Below, in pieces: positions 1 through 12,509 of a DNA stretch of 64,000 nt (position 1 is its first letter; each line of letters starts with the position of its first letter). The DNA lies in contig NZ_CP022423.1 of assembly GCF_002222655.1 (NCBI RefSeq), forward strand, positions 62,001-126,000, in the 5' to 3' direction. The notes beneath the pieces were generated by a model. The model saw only the letters and a list, made by a program, of their open reading frames with translations, had not been told where the DNA came from and did no database searches. This stretch comes from Vitreoscilla filiformis (lineage in GTDB: Bacteria > Pseudomonadota > Gammaproteobacteria > Burkholderiales > Burkholderiaceae_C). Made by a program: the position numbers and the translations under genes.

Positions 1-1
1 C

Positions 2-802
2 GAAACCAACACCTTCGGGGCGACCGCCATTGCCCAGGATGACTATCGCCTCGGCCACCTCGCCCGTGACATGAACCTGGCCGCCGCCCGTCTGGCCCGG
101 GCCGCTTGCGACCGCTACAGCACCCCCGACCATCCTCGTTTCGCCGCCGGTGCCATCGGCCCGACGCCACGCACCGCCAGCATCAGCCCCGACGTGAACG
201 ACCCAGGCGCCCGCAACGTCACGTTCGCTGAATTGCGCGATGCCTACAAGGCGCAAGCGTCGGCCTTGCTTGAAGGGGGTGTCGATTTGTTTTTGGTTGA
301 AACCATTTTTGACACCTTGAATGCCAAGGCCGCCATTTTTGCCCTGGACGAATTGATGGCAGAAACCGGGGAACGCCTGCCCGTGATCATCTCGGGCACG
401 GTGACGGATGCGTCGGGACGCATCCTGTCCGGGCAGACCGTGGGGGCGTTCTGGAATTCGGTGCGCCATGCGCGCCCGCTGGCTGTGGGATTGAATTGCG
501 CCCTGGGTGCCGCGACGATGCGACCCTACATTGAGGAACTCAGCCGCATCGCTGGGGACACCTTCATCAGTTGTTATCCCAACGCGGGCCTGCCCAACCC
601 CATGAGTGACACCGGTTTTGACGAAACGCCCGACATCACCAGCGGCCTGGTGGAGGAGTTCGTGCGTGCGGGGTTTGTCAACATCGTGGGGGGCTGCTGT
701 GGCACGACACCGGCCCACATTGAGGCCATCGCCCAGCGTGTAGGTCGTTACCAACCACGGTGCCTGCACGATCGACCTTTGAGCCGGCTTCTGGCAGGCT
801 GA
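2..802 (+). CDS. metH: Methionine synthase, homocysteine-binding half (5' truncated by window edge)
   Basis: This is the C-terminal part of the homocysteine S-methyltransferase domain of cobalamin-dependent methionine synthase, the module that holds the zinc and homocysteine. The reading frame is open from base 2 and the gene starts upstream. ETNTFGAT at the very start, GLNCALG in the middle and GGCCGTTP near the end are hallmark motifs; the adjacent cysteines of GGCC are zinc ligands in the family. The protein stops right after this domain, so the pterin, cobalamin and activation domains are missing and are encoded separately at 4050-6776. A split MetH is known in betaproteobacteria. Here two unrelated genes lie between the halves. 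Confidence 0.93.
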   Translation, partial: ETNTFGATAIAQDDYRLGHLARDMNLAAARLARAACDRYSTPDHPRFAAGAIGPTPRTASISPDVNDPGARNVTFAELRDAYKAQASALLEGGVDLFLVETIFDTLNAKAAIFALDELMAETGERLPVIISGTVTDASGRILSGQTVGAFWNSVRHARPLAVGLNCALGAATMRPYIEELSRIAGDTFISCYPNAGLPNPMSDTGFDETPDITSGLVEEFVRAGFVNIVGGCCGTTPAHIEAIAQRVGRYQPRCLHDRPLSRLLAG

Positions 803-844
803 GCCCATCACCCGGACGCTTGTTGATCGAGGAGAACCCACACC

Positions 845-2200
845 ATGGCCCGCCTGTTCCGCAGTGGTTGGCATCGAGTTGCAGCCGTGCTCATGGCGGC
901 GACACTGGGGGGCTGCGCCACCACGGACAGCACCGTGGACGATGGCCGCAAAGTCAACGAAACCCTGCTCAACAACATCCGGCGCTATGGGCGCATTGAG
1001 CAGGCGGTGCGTCCGGCCATTGAGCGCAGCGCCACATTGCAGGATCCCGCTTGCGACAAACAGTGGGAGCTGCCGTTTTCGGTGGCGTCCAGCCAGTCCT
1101 GGGACAAGGATGACCGGGTGGCCTGGAAACGCGCCCTGGGGGTGGATGAGCGCCTCACGGTGGTGGCCATCAGCGCAAGCGCCCTGGTGCGTGTGGGCGA
1201 CCGCATTGTGGGCATTGCGGGCCGTGGCAGTCGCTCTGCCAGTGAGATGGCCACATGGCTGGGGGCTGCCCGCGACGAAGGGCAACCGTTTGGCGTCGCG
1301 CTGGCCGATGGCTCGCAGGTGCTGGTCACGCCGTTCCAAGTCTGCCGAGGTTACGCTCGGTTTGCCCCCCCAAACGCCCCTGAGAGCAAGGACTACCACT
1401 GGCTCATGAGCCTGCACCCGCTGGATGTGGCCGATGCCGAGCTGACCGAAGATGAGGCCCTGTGGCTGGTGCTGTGGAGCCAAGGGTTGTCCGAGGAGGG
1501 TGGGTTGCGCATGAAGACCTACCACTACGGCACCAAGGTGGTGGGGGCGCTGTACAACATCTTCACCATTGCGTCGGGTTTGCACAGCGCGGCGTTGGCG
1601 GCCGACACCGTGATGCGAGCCGCTCAGTCCGCCGCTGCCAACGTGGCCAGTGACCTGCTCAAGCAGCAAATCATCGCCCAGGCGCGTGAGCTGGCGATGC
1701 GGCGCATCAACGAGAGCATGAACGAATCCACGCAGCGCCTCATCAACCAGCAGAGCACGTCGGCGCTGCAACAGGCGGCGCTCAATCGTGGGGGCTTGTC
1801 GGGGGTGGCGCGGATTGGGGCCACGGTGTTTGATCGGGCCGACGTTTGGGCTTTCCAGCGTGCGCCGCTGTTGGCGGCCAATCCGCTGGCGGGGTTCTCG
1901 TTGCACCAGAAGCTGGTGGAGCGCGGGCTGATCAACAGCGTGTTCGTGTTCGACTTGGAGCGCCTGGAAACGCTGACACGCACAGCCGAAGCCCAAGGCC
2001 AAGGGGCGGCTGTGGTGGCGGCGCTGAATGGGGTGCGGCCCGAAGCCCTGGCCCAGAACATGGCGGGCATGCCGTTGGCAACAGCGCGCCGGAGTTTCCG
2101 CTATGACGACGGTGTGGCCGACGCCCAAGCCACGGGGAACGTGTTTGCCTACGGGCTGATCGATGGCTCGTTGAGCCTACCACTTGAGTCTCGTCGATGA
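845..2200 (+). CDS. Putative lipoprotein of unknown function
   Basis: A 451-residue protein with a positively charged N terminus, a hydrophobic stretch and a lipobox-like LGGC ending near residue 23, followed by a Thr/Asp-rich linker. This suggests lipid attachment and a periplasmic or outer-membrane location. The middle region (about residues 230-310) is rich in Ala, Gln and Arg and may be helical. I recognise no catalytic motif. The start ATG follows GGAGAA at a good distance. The stop codon overlaps the ATG of the MORN protein (ATGA), so the two are probably translated together and may work together at the envelope. Confidence 0.75.
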   Translation: MARLFRSGWHRVAAVLMAATLGGCATTDSTVDDGRKVNETLLNNIRRYGRIEQAVRPAIERSATLQDPACDKQWELPFSVASSQSWDKDDRVAWKRALGVDERLTVVAISASALVRVGDRIVGIAGRGSRSASEMATWLGAARDEGQPFGVALADGSQVLVTPFQVCRGYARFAPPNAPESKDYHWLMSLHPLDVADAELTEDEALWLVLWSQGLSEEGGLRMKTYHYGTKVVGALYNIFTIASGLHSAALAADTVMRAAQSAAANVASDLLKQQIIAQARELAMRRINESMNESTQRLINQQSTSALQQAALNRGGLSGVARIGATVFDRADVWAFQRAPLLAANPLAGFSLHQKLVERGLINSVFVFDLERLETLTRTAEAQGQGAAVVAALNGVRPEALAQNMAGMPLATARRSFRYDDGVADAQATGNVFAYGLIDGSLSLPLESRR

Positions 2201-3978
2201 AGCTGTCTCGTGTTGTGTGGCTCCTTGGAGGAGCGTGGGGGATGGCCACCGGTTGGGTGGGGGCGCAAACCCCTGCGGCTGGGCCCGGTGCAACGCCGCC
2301 AAGCTGCGCCCAGGCCACCGACCAGGCCAATCGGGCGGACGTGCAGGCCTTGTCTTTGCAGTCGCAGAAAGCCAGTTTGCGCGAGCTGGCCACGGCGCTG
2401 GACGAAGCGATCCGGGGTTGGCAGTTGGCCACCGAATTCTGCGAGGGCCACGCCCGCGATCGGGCTGTGCGCAATTTGGCGGACAGCCGGCGTCTGCGTG
2501 ACAAAGTGTCGGAGCAGCTCAGCTCGGGGGCTTTGTGTGAGTCGGCCCATCAGGATGCAGCGGCGGTGCAAAAGTTGGCGCAGCAGGCGGTTGGCGACCG
2601 GCGCTGGGCGGATGCGTCGCTGCTGTTCCGCAAGGCGGGGCGGTTGTGGGATGTGGCGTCGGAGCGCTGTTCGGGCAGTTTGCAGCAGCAAGCCCTGGCA
2701 GCGCGCACCGAAGCAGAAACCGATGGCCACAACGCAGAGTTTTGTGCTCCCGTGTTTGATCAGGCGCGGGAGTTTGCGCAGCAGGCGCGCAACAGCGCGG
2801 CGGCGTTGGCGCCCGCGCAGCGACAGCAGCAAACCTTGGTGGCCGAAACGCTGTGGCGCGACGCGGTGCGGACTTGCAAGGGGGATGCACAGCGTGTCGC
2901 CCAAAGTTATGCGGACGCTCAAGCTCGCGCCCGGGGTACGCCCTGGGTGGAGACCCGTCCCACGGTGATGGCGGCTGCGTCGCCCGCTTCAGCCGCCGTT
3001 GCGACCCCGCCCGCCGCTGCTGCGCCCACGCCGGTTGCTGCGCCGCGTCCCGCGCCAGTGGCCAGTGCGCCAACGCCTGCCGCACCAGCACCAGCACCAG
3101 CACCGACTCCGACTCCGACTCCGACTCCGACTCCGACTCCGACTCCGACTCCGACTCCGACTCCGACTCCGACTCCGACTCCGGCCCCGGCCCCGGCCCC
3201 GGCCCCAGCTCCCGCTCCCGCTCCCGCTCCCGCCCCGGTCGCTCGACCGGATGTGCCTGTGACCACCATCACGGCCACGGACGGCACCATCATGCACGGC
3301 GCTTTCACGCGGGATTCGACCGAACCCGGGGTCTCCACCTACTCCGGGACAGGCAAGGTGAGCTGGCCCAATGGCGATGTGTACGAAGGCGTTTTAATGC
3401 GCGGCCAGCGCCATGGCCAGGGCCGCATGGTGTGGAAAAACGGCCAACTCTACGAAGGCACCTGGGCCAACAACGAACCCAACGGCCAGGGACGATTGAG
3501 TTTCGCCAATGGGGACGTCTACGAAGGCCCCGTTTCACAAGGCCAACCCAAAGGGGTGGGCGTTTACACCGCCCGCTCCGGCTTGCGCATCCAAGCCACT
3601 TGGGAGGGTGGGCAGGCTTCTGGGCGCGGCCAAGTCGATTCACCTGAAGGCCATCGTTACGAAGGTGAACTGCAAAACGGCCAACCCAATGGGCCTGGCG
3701 TGATGCGCATGGCCAACGGCGACCGCTTCGAGGGGCTGTTCGCACGCGGTGTGCTCAATGGGGAAGGCATGCTGCGCTTTGCCAATGGCGACGTGTACCA
3801 AGGCGGTTTTGTCGAAGGCCGTTTCCATGGGCGCGGCACGCTGACGTGGGCCACCGGCAACCGCTATGTCGGTGACTGGCGCGCCGGCTTACGTCAAGGC
3901 CACGGCATCATGACCTGGGCCACCGGTGAGCGCTGGGAAGGCGAGTTCGACAACGACCAGCAAGTCAAGGCCCCCTGA
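2197..3978 (+). CDS. Exported MORN-repeat protein with Pro-Thr/Pro-Ala linker
   Basis: 593 residues. The N terminus (MKLSRVVWLLGG..., cleavage possibly after VGAQ) looks like a signal peptide. Residues about 30-250 form an Ala/Gln-rich, probably helical region. Residues about 260-350 are a low-complexity Pro/Ala/Thr linker containing 13 consecutive Pro-Thr pairs. The C-terminal third consists of about nine MORN repeats with the pattern YEG.....G.G...W.NG. MORN repeats form elongated beta-sheets that bind lipids or proteins; here they are probably a periplasmic or surface scaffold. The start overlaps the stop of the upstream lipoprotein gene. No enzymatic domain is visible. Confidence 0.85.
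   Translation: MKLSRVVWLLGGAWGMATGWVGAQTPAAGPGATPPSCAQATDQANRADVQALSLQSQKASLRELATALDEAIRGWQLATEFCEGHARDRAVRNLADSRRLRDKVSEQLSSGALCESAHQDAAAVQKLAQQAVGDRRWADASLLFRKAGRLWDVASERCSGSLQQQALAARTEAETDGHNAEFCAPVFDQAREFAQQARNSAAALAPAQRQQQTLVAETLWRDAVRTCKGDAQRVAQSYADAQARARGTPWVETRPTVMAAASPASAAVATPPAAAAPTPVAAPRPAPVASAPTPAAPAPAPAPTPTPTPTPTPTPTPTPTPTPTPTPTPAPAPAPAPAPAPAPAPAPVARPDVPVTTITATDGTIMHGAFTRDSTEPGVSTYSGTGKVSWPNGDVYEGVLMRGQRHGQGRMVWKNGQLYEGTWANNEPNGQGRLSFANGDVYEGPVSQGQPKGVGVYTARSGLRIQATWEGGQASGRGQVDSPEGHRYEGELQNGQPNGPGVMRMANGDRFEGLFARGVLNGEGMLRFANGDVYQGGFVEGRFHGRGTLTWATGNRYVGDWRAGLRQGHGIMTWATGERWEGEFDNDQQVKAP
3103..3180 (+). repeat. 13 tandem CCGACT hexamers
   Basis: Thirteen perfect copies of CCGACT encode (Pro-Thr)13 in the linker of the MORN protein. 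They are flanked by imperfect CCGGCC/CCAGCT units encoding Pro-Ala. Because the unit is 6 bp, copy-number change alters linker length without shifting the frame. Confidence 0.97.
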
Positions 3979-4049
3979 GCGACCCGGGGGCCGGTTGGCC
4001 AAAGGGGCACCGGTAAAATTCCGCCCCTTTGCCCGTACCGCCAGCCGCC

Positions 4050-6776
4050 ATGACTCACGCCCCCGCCGCGACCCTGCCCCCGATGCGCCTTGCCGGTCTG
4101 GAGCCGGTTTCCATTGGTGCCGACAGCCTGTTCGTCAACATCGGTGAGCGCACCAACGTCACCGGCTCCAAGGTGTTCGCCCGCATGATCTTGGCGGGTG
4201 AATACGAAAAAGCCCTGGCCGTGGCCCGCCAGCAGGTGGAAAACGGCGCCCAGATCATCGACATCAACATGGATGAAGCGATGCTGGATTCGAAAGCCGC
4301 CATGGTGCGCTTTCTGAACCTCATCGCTGGTGAGCCCGAGATCGCCCGCGTGCCGATCATGATCGACTCCTCCAAGTGGGAAGTGATCGAAGCGGGCTTG
4401 CAGTGCATCCAAGGCAAGGGCATCGTCAACTCGATTTCGCTCAAAGAGGGCGAGGCCGAATTCAAGCGCCAAGCCACCTTGGTGCGCCGTTACGGCGCCG
4501 CCGCCGTGGTGATGGCCTTCGACGAAAAAGGCCAGGCCGACACCTACGCTCGCAAAACCGAAATTTGTGCCCGGGCCTACAAAATTTTGGTGGAAGAGGT
4601 CGGTTTCCCGGCAGAAGACATCATTTTTGACCCGAACATCTTCGCCATCGCCACCGGCATCGAAGAGCACGACAACTACGCGGTGGACTTCATTGAAGCC
4701 ACGCGCTGGATCAAGCACAACCTGCCCGGCGCCAAGGTGAGCGGCGGTGTTTCGAACGTGAGCTTCAGCTTCCGGGGCAACGAGCCGGTGCGCGAGGCCA
4801 TCCACACCGTGTTCCTGTACCACGCCATTCAGGCAGGGCTGGACATGGGCATCGTCAACGCCGGCATGGTCGGGGTGTACGAACAGCTCGAACCCGTGCT
4901 GCGCGAGCGTGTGGAAGACGTGGTGCTGAACCGCCGCCCGGATGCCGGCGAGCGCCTGATCGAGATCGCCGAAACCGCCAAGGGTGCCGCCAAGGATGAC
5001 TCGGCCCGCCTGGCCTGGCGTGCCCTGGCGGTGAACGAGCGCCTGTCGCACGCGCTGGTGAACGGCATCACCGATTTCATCGAGGCCGACACCGAAGAAG
5101 CCTGGCAAGCCATCCGCGCTGGCGGTGGGCGGCCCTTGCATGTGATCGAAGGCCCGCTCATGTCCGGCATGAACGTGGTGGGCGATCTGTTCGGCGCGGG
5201 CAAGATGTTTTTGCCGCAGGTGGTGAAGTCCGCCCGCGTGATGAAACAGGCCGTGGCGCACCTGCTGCCCTACATCGAGGCCGAAAAACAAGCCCTGCTC
5301 GACGCTGGCGGCGACGTGAAACCCAAGGGCAAGATCGTCATCGCCACCGTGAAGGGGGACGTTCACGACATCGGCAAAAACATCGTCACCGTGGTGTTGC
5401 AGTGCAACAACTTCGAAGTGGTGAACATGGGCGTGATGGTGCCCGCGCAGGACATCCTGAAAAAAGCCAAGGAAGAAGGCGCAGACATCATCGGCCTCTC
5501 CGGCCTCATCACCCCCAGTTTGGAGGAAATGCAGCACGTTGCCGCTGAGATGCAGCGTGATGCACACTTCCGTGAACGTGCCATGCCGCTGCTGATCGGC
5601 GGTGCGACCACGAGCCGCGTCCACACCGCCGTGAAGATCGCGCCGCATTACAGCGGCCCCGTGGTGTACGTGCCGGACGCCTCACGCGCCGTCGGCGTGT
5701 GCTCGGACTTGTTGAGCGACGAGCGCAGCGCCGGCTACCGCACCGAGTTGGAAGCCGACTACGAGCGCGTACGTGCCCTGCACGCCGGCAAAAAGGCCAC
5801 GCCGCTGGTGAGCCTGGCCCAAGCCCGCGCCAACAAAACGCCCATCGATTGGACGCAGGCGCCGGCCAAGCCGCGTTTCATCGGTCGGCGCGAGTTCCGC
5901 AATTACGACCTGGCCGAGCTGGCGCGCTGCATCGACTGGGCCCCCTTCTTCCAGACCTGGGATTTGGCCGGCCCGTATCCCGCCATCCTGCAAGACGAGG
6001 TGGTGGGCGAAGCCGCCCGCAAGGTCTTCGCCGATGGCCAGGCGATGCTCAAGCGCATCATCGATGGCCGCTGGTTGCAGGCCAATGGCGTCATCGCCCT
6101 GCTGCCAGCCAACACGGTGGATGACGATGTGATCGAGCTGTACGCCGACGAATCCCGCCAAGAGGCCGTGTTGCGCTGGGTGCCGCTACGGATGCAGAGT
6201 GAACGCCCGGTGGTCGATGGCGTGAAGCGCCCGAACCGTAGCTTGGCGGATTTCGTCGCGCCCAAGGGCACGCAGCCGGATTACGTCGGTTGCTTTGCCG
6301 TCACCGCCGGCTTGAGCGCCGAGAAAAAGGCCACCGAGTTCGAAGCGGCGCACGACGATTACAGCGCCATCATGGTCAAAGCCTTGGCGGATCGTCTGGC
6401 CGAAGCCTTCGCCGAGCGCCTGCACCAGCGCGTGCGCACCGAGCTGTGGGGTTACGCCCCCGACGAGGCGCTTTCCAACGAAGCGCTGATTGCCGAGAAG
6501 TACCAAGGCATCCGCCCGGCGCCAGGTTATCCGGCTTGCCCGGATCACCGCATCAAGGGCGAGATGTTCAAGCTGCTGGACGCCCTCGCCATCGGCATGG
6601 GCCTGACCGAGAGCTGGGCCATGACGCCCGCCGCCAGCGTGAGCGGGTTTTACCTCGCCCACCCGCAGGCGGTTTACTTCAACGTCGGCAAAGTCGATGC
6701 CGACCAAGCATCGTTCTGGGCCTTGGCGACCGGCGCTTCGGCCACCGAGTCCGCACGTTTGACCGGCTTGATGTAA
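4050..6776 (+). CDS. metH: Methionine synthase, folate/cobalamin/activation half
   Basis: 908 residues. This is the part of MetH that transfers the methyl group from methyltetrahydrofolate to cobalamin and reactivates it with SAM. Domains in order: pterin-binding domain ([12 protein letters not shown] near residue 30), cobalamin cap and Rossmann domain with DVHDIGKN near residue 437 (the His that ligates cobalt), and the C-terminal activation domain with [12 protein letters not shown] near residue 821. I prefer the ATG at 4050 over the upstream in-frame TTG at 4029 because homology-type sequence begins only after it. The homocysteine module is encoded separately at 2-802. The 3' end overlaps the convergent capsule gene by 103 bp. 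Confidence 0.96.
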   Translation: MTHAPAATLPPMRLAGLEPVSIGADSLFVNIGERTNVTGSKVFARMILAGEYEKALAVARQQVENGAQIIDINMDEAMLDSKAAMVRFLNLIAGEPEIARVPIMIDSSKWEVIEAGLQCIQGKGIVNSISLKEGEAEFKRQATLVRRYGAAAVVMAFDEKGQADTYARKTEICARAYKILVEEVGFPAEDIIFDPNIFAIATGIEEHDNYAVDFIEATRWIKHNLPGAKVSGGVSNVSFSFRGNEPVREAIHTVFLYHAIQAGLDMGIVNAGMVGVYEQLEPVLRERVEDVVLNRRPDAGERLIEIAETAKGAAKDDSARLAWRALAVNERLSHALVNGITDFIEADTEEAWQAIRAGGGRPLHVIEGPLMSGMNVVGDLFGAGKMFLPQVVKSARVMKQAVAHLLPYIEAEKQALLDAGGDVKPKGKIVIATVKGDVHDIGKNIVTVVLQCNNFEVVNMGVMVPAQDILKKAKEEGADIIGLSGLITPSLEEMQHVAAEMQRDAHFRERAMPLLIGGATTSRVHTAVKIAPHYSGPVVYVPDASRAVGVCSDLLSDERSAGYRTELEADYERVRALHAGKKATPLVSLAQARANKTPIDWTQAPAKPRFIGRREFRNYDLAELARCIDWAPFFQTWDLAGPYPAILQDEVVGEAARKVFADGQAMLKRIIDGRWLQANGVIALLPANTVDDDVIELYADESRQEAVLRWVPLRMQSERPVVDGVKRPNRSLADFVAPKGTQPDYVGCFAVTAGLSAEKKATEFEAAHDDYSAIMVKALADRLAEAFAERLHQRVRTELWGYAPDEALSNEALIAEKYQGIRPAPGYPACPDHRIKGEMFKLLDALAIGMGLTESWAMTPAASVSGFYLAHPQAVYFNVGKVDADQASFWALATGASATESARLTGLM

Positions 6777-7972
6777 GGCTGGAGGCCCGGGGTGTCCGCG
6801 TAAAAGCTGGCGTTGAGCTGGGTTTCGCGGATCATGTGTTCGCGGAAGCGCTGGAACAGGTCTTCGTCCACATCCCCGGGGTGATGCCAAAACTGTTCCA
6901 GGGTGCCTGTGAACACCAGTTCGGCCACGTCGTAAAGGCACTCACCCAAGGCGATCACCGGGGTCTTGTGGTACAGCGACTGCAAACCCGTGGTGCTGTT
7001 GACCGTCACCACCCCACAAGCGTGGCGCAACAGCGTGGGCAAGTGTTGGTCGTGGATGTAAAAAACACGGCCCTCCACACCCCATTCGCGGGCTAAATCG
7101 TCGATCAGCCCGGTGTAGTTGTTGTAAGCCCGATCCATCGGGTGGTGCTTGAGCACCAGCAGCTTGTCCGTTGGTGCGTGCTGGGCAAACGATTCGACCA
7201 CCGTGGCGATGAACTCGGCCACATCCACAAAATGCGAGTGGCACCGAATTTGGCTGTCGTTGTAGACCTGGAGCGGCACCAAAAAGAAGCGTTTGTGCTG
7301 TGCTGGGGCGGTCAGCCAAGGCAGCATGTGGCGCTCACTCCAGCGTCGGTACCACTTGCGCAGGTAGGTGCCCCGAATCCATTTGAGCGTTTCAGCCACC
7401 GGGTTCAAACTGCGGTGATGCACGTAGTGCGGGTAGCGCCGACGGCCACACCACGCCGCCCAGCCATACGTGGCCGCGATGCCGACCACGGTGCTGAACT
7501 CTTGCTGGGTGGGCAAAGGTTTGGGCGCAGGCGTCAAAGGCTGTTGGCGGTAGAACGCCGGATCACGCGGCAAACTCGACTCGGCATTGACCCCGCCCAC
7601 CTCCAAAGTGACGTAATCCGGGCGGATGTAGCCTTCTTCGAAAACGTAGATGGCGATGCCCTGGTCGCGGGCCACTTCGATGGCGTGGCGGTGCATGTCC
7701 CGCGTTTGGCCGAACAGCACGATGGCGTCGATGCGATGCTGGATCAACAGTTGCCGCAAGGTGCCTGGCCACTCCGTCATGGCCGCCGTGAAGCGCACGG
7801 CCTTGGGGTCGTTGTAATAGTGGTCGTCCCCCGCGTTGAAATTCACCTTGACGACATGCTGACCCTGCGCCCGCAAAACCGCAGCCAGCTTGGCGAAAAA
7901 TGGTCCCATCGGGCCTTGCAGCAGCAAGGTGGCCTGCTGGTTCAGCAGCCGGTTGAATGATGTTGGAATCAT
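6674..7972 (-). CDS. KpsS-like capsule polysaccharide biosynthesis/export protein
   Basis: 432 residues. The sequence has the layout of the KpsS/LipB-type capsule family, whose members are Kdo-transferases that build the lipid-linked Kdo primer for ABC-exported capsules. Recognisable parts are the N-terminal [15 protein letters not shown], the GDDHYYND stretch, [14 protein letters not shown] near residue 140, and a C-terminal VLKHHPMDR segment followed by [12 protein letters not shown]. No signal peptide is evident, fitting a cytoplasmic enzyme. The last 34 or so residues overlap metH in antisense, so the C terminus may be lineage-specific. No other capsule genes are nearby, so this is an orphan copy. 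Confidence 0.83.
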   Translation of the reverse strand: MIPTSFNRLLNQQATLLLQGPMGPFFAKLAAVLRAQGQHVVKVNFNAGDDHYYNDPKAVRFTAAMTEWPGTLRQLLIQHRIDAIVLFGQTRDMHRHAIEVARDQGIAIYVFEEGYIRPDYVTLEVGGVNAESSLPRDPAFYRQQPLTPAPKPLPTQQEFSTVVGIAATYGWAAWCGRRRYPHYVHHRSLNPVAETLKWIRGTYLRKWYRRWSERHMLPWLTAPAQHKRFFLVPLQVYNDSQIRCHSHFVDVAEFIATVVESFAQHAPTDKLLVLKHHPMDRAYNNYTGLIDDLAREWGVEGRVFYIHDQHLPTLLRHACGVVTVNSTTGLQSLYHKTPVIALGECLYDVAELVFTGTLEQFWHHPGDVDEDLFQRFREHMIRETQLNASFYADTPGLQPYIKPVKRADSVAEAPVAKAQNDAWSASTLPTLK

Positions 7973-8179
7973 CGGAGCCCTGGCAAAACAACGATCGCCT
8001 GCACCCTGTGTGCGCCATCCCTTGGCAAAAGCCGTGCCATTGTCGGTCGAACGTGCGCTTGTGGAAAACGTCGCCCCTCAGGAGGGGGGCACGATGGCTG
8101 AACGGCTGGGCGCTGTTGCGCAAAGATCACAGTCTAGCTGGGCGATGTTGCGGCGGTGGGGCAGATGTACAGCGCTAAG
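7973..8179. other. Non-coding gap upstream of the capsule gene
   Basis: 207 bp between two reverse-strand genes. It holds a short GC-rich hairpin (CCCCTC/GAGGGG near 8076-8090) without a clear T tract. No gene is apparent; it presumably contains the promoter of the capsule gene, but I cannot place convincing -35/-10 boxes. Confidence 0.5.
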
Positions 8180-8665
8180 TCAACGGCCACGTGTTTTGAA
8201 GCAAGCTTCCACGGCGTCCAGCGTGGGGCTGACCCGTGTAAGAGACCACGTGCGTTGCTGACCCCCATGGGTGAACGTCAGGGTGCCTTCTTCGCGGAGG
8301 GCTTTGCGCCAGTCGGTGGGCAAGGGGGTGGTGGTGGCGCGGCAAGCGGCCCCTTTGGCGCCGTTGGGGGTCAGGGCCATGTCGCCGGTGTGCTGCCCGA
8401 GTTTGACTTTCACCACTTGGGTGCCCTCGCCCGCGCACGGCACGGTGACGCGCAAGCCGTTGGCTTCGCGTGAAAAGCGCAGCTTGCCGCTGGCCGAATC
8501 GCTGTCGGCCACGCAGCGGCTGAATTTGCCATCGTCCTCAATGACAAACACCCGCCAGGGGCCCAAATCGGCGTAAGGAATCTCGCGGGTGTCGGCCTGG
8601 GCCCAAGGGGTGGCGCTGGCGGCCAGCAGGCCCAGAAAAAAGGAAACGAGGCGAGTGCGTGTCAT
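8180..8665 (-). CDS. Small secreted protein, IalB-like
   Basis: 161 residues starting at MTRTRLVSFF, with a clear signal peptide (hydrophobic core LVSFFLGLLAASA, likely cleavage after WAQA). The mature part begins with a GPWRVFVIEDD segment, has three cysteines and a beta-rich pattern that loosely resembles invasion-associated locus B (IalB/COG5342) proteins. This family match is by eye only. The gene lies 25 bp downstream of gyrB in the same direction, so it may be cotranscribed with it. I rejected the longer in-frame start because it would put 47 residues of gyrB-antiparallel sequence before the signal peptide. Confidence 0.72.
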   Translation of the reverse strand: MTRTRLVSFFLGLLAASATPWAQADTREIPYADLGPWRVFVIEDDGKFSRCVADSDSASGKLRFSREANGLRVTVPCAGEGTQVVKVKLGQHTGDMALTPNGAKGAACRATTTPLPTDWRKALREEGTLTFTHGGQQRTWSLTRVSPTLDAVEACFKTRGR

Positions 8666-8690
8666 GTCGGCAAGGGGGAGAGTCGTTCGG

Positions 8691-11234
<2,544 letters not shown>

Positions 11235-11236
11235 TC

Positions 11237-11258
11237 AAGCGGGCACCGAGGCCCGCTT
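11237..11258 (-). terminator. Hairpin between dnaN and gyrB
   Basis: AAGCGGGC and GCCCGCTT form a perfect 8-bp stem with a 6-nt loop in the 82-bp dnaN-gyrB gap. On the dnaN/gyrB strand the downstream T tract is poor (GATGCGTTTTG), so it may attenuate rather than fully terminate. Confidence 0.45.
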
Positions 11259-11310
11259 GTAAAAATTGTTCGGCAGTGTGGGGCGGGCTGGTGGTGGCAC
11301 CAGCTGGGCC

Positions 11311-12441
11311 TCAAATCCGCATCGGCATCACCACGTACTTGAAGCCGGCGAGGTCGGGCACGGTGATGAGGGCGGCTGAATTGCCGTCGTGCATTTCCAG
11401 CCGCACCATCTCAGCGCTGAGGTTGGACAGCACGTCCATGAGGTAGGTGACGTTGAAACCGATGTCAATGGTCGGGCCGGCGTAGTCGATTTCCAGCTCT
11501 TCCTTGGCCTCTTCCTGCTCGGCGTTGCTGGAGGCAATCTTCAGCACGCCCGGCTCGATCGACAGGCGCACGCCTTTGAACTTGTCGCTGGTGAGGATGG
11601 CGGCGCGCTGCAAACTTGCCAGCAGCGGCGCCCGGCCCAAGGTGATGATGTTGCGGTGGTTGCGCGGGATGACACGGTTGTAATCCGGGTACTTGCCTTC
11701 CACCAGCTTGGTGACGAACTCCAAGCCCGAGAACGCAAACTTGGCTTGGTTGCCAGCGAAACGGATCTCGATTTGCGCTTCTTCGGCACCGTCTTTGTGA
11801 TCCTTGCCGTCGCGCAGCAAACGGGTGAGTTCCAGCACCGTTTTGCGCGGCAGGATGACTTCCTGCTTGGGCACTTCGGTGCCCAGCTCGGCTTGGGCCA
11901 GGGCGAGGCGGCTGCCGTCGGTGGCCACCAGCGTCAGCGTTTTGCCTTCGGCAACGAACAGGATGCCGTTCAGGTAGTAGCGGATGTCATGCACCGCCAT
12001 CGCAAAGTGAACCTGGTCGATCAGGCTCTTGAGCGTTTTTTGCGGCACGCTGAAGGCCGGGCCAAAGTCGGCGGCTTCGTTGACGAGCGGGAAATCATCG
12101 GCCGGCAAGGTTTGCAGCGTGAAGCGGCTCTTGCCGCCTTGCAGCGTGAGCTTGGAGCCGCTGGCCGAGAGGCTGACGATCTGGTCGGCGGGCAAGGTGC
12201 GCAGGATGTCGATCAGCTTGCGTGCGCCCACGGTGGTGGCGAAGCTGCCAGCGTCGCCGCCCAGGGTGGCGGTGGTGCGCACTTGGATTTCCAAGTCGCT
12301 GGTGGTCAGCTCAATGTTCTCACCCGTCTTGCGCAACAACACGTTGGCGAGCACCGGCAGGGTGTGCCGTCTCTCGACGATGCCGGAAACCGCCTGCAAG
12401 GCGCCCAGCAGTTGGTGTTGCGCGGCTTTGAGAACAATCAT
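11311..12441 (-). CDS. dnaN: DNA polymerase III beta sliding clamp
   Basis: 376 residues, close to the usual length for the clamp (about 366-370). Starts MIVLKAAQHQLLGALQAVSG with the conserved RRHTLPVLANVLL segment and ends with YVVMPMRI, the typical C terminus. The clamp encircles DNA and tethers Pol III and many repair enzymes. It sits 68 bp downstream of dnaA and upstream of gyrB on the same strand, the classic dnaA-dnaN-gyrB arrangement (recF is absent between them, as in many betaproteobacteria). Confidence 0.97.
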   Translation of the reverse strand: MIVLKAAQHQLLGALQAVSGIVERRHTLPVLANVLLRKTGENIELTTSDLEIQVRTTATLGGDAGSFATTVGARKLIDILRTLPADQIVSLSASGSKLTLQGGKSRFTLQTLPADDFPLVNEAADFGPAFSVPQKTLKSLIDQVHFAMAVHDIRYYLNGILFVAEGKTLTLVATDGSRLALAQAELGTEVPKQEVILPRKTVLELTRLLRDGKDHKDGAEEAQIEIRFAGNQAKFAFSGLEFVTKLVEGKYPDYNRVIPRNHRNIITLGRAPLLASLQRAAILTSDKFKGVRLSIEPGVLKIASSNAEQEEAKEELEIDYAGPTIDIGFNVTYLMDVLSNLSAEMVRLEMHDGNSAALITVPDLAGFKYVVMPMRI

Positions 12442-12509
12442 GTTTTCCTCTTCTGTCTCGGTTCAGCCCGGCATTTTCGCTGCAAATGGACGCGCATCGG
12501 GCGGGAATG

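Noticed and set aside
2919..3338. Long Gly/Val/Ala frames on both strands opposite the MORN protein linker
   Set aside because: They are by-products of the CCGACT and CCGGCC repeats; no start signals or family features.
3971..3995. GGCCCCC/GGGGGCC inverted repeat over the MORN gene stop codon as a terminator
   Set aside because: The stem overlaps the stop codon and no T tract follows; GC-rich chance pairing is likely at this base composition.
3894..5648. A 584-codon frame antisense to metH
   Set aside because: Composition is His/Asp/Gly-rich shadow sequence; metH motifs are intact on the other strand.
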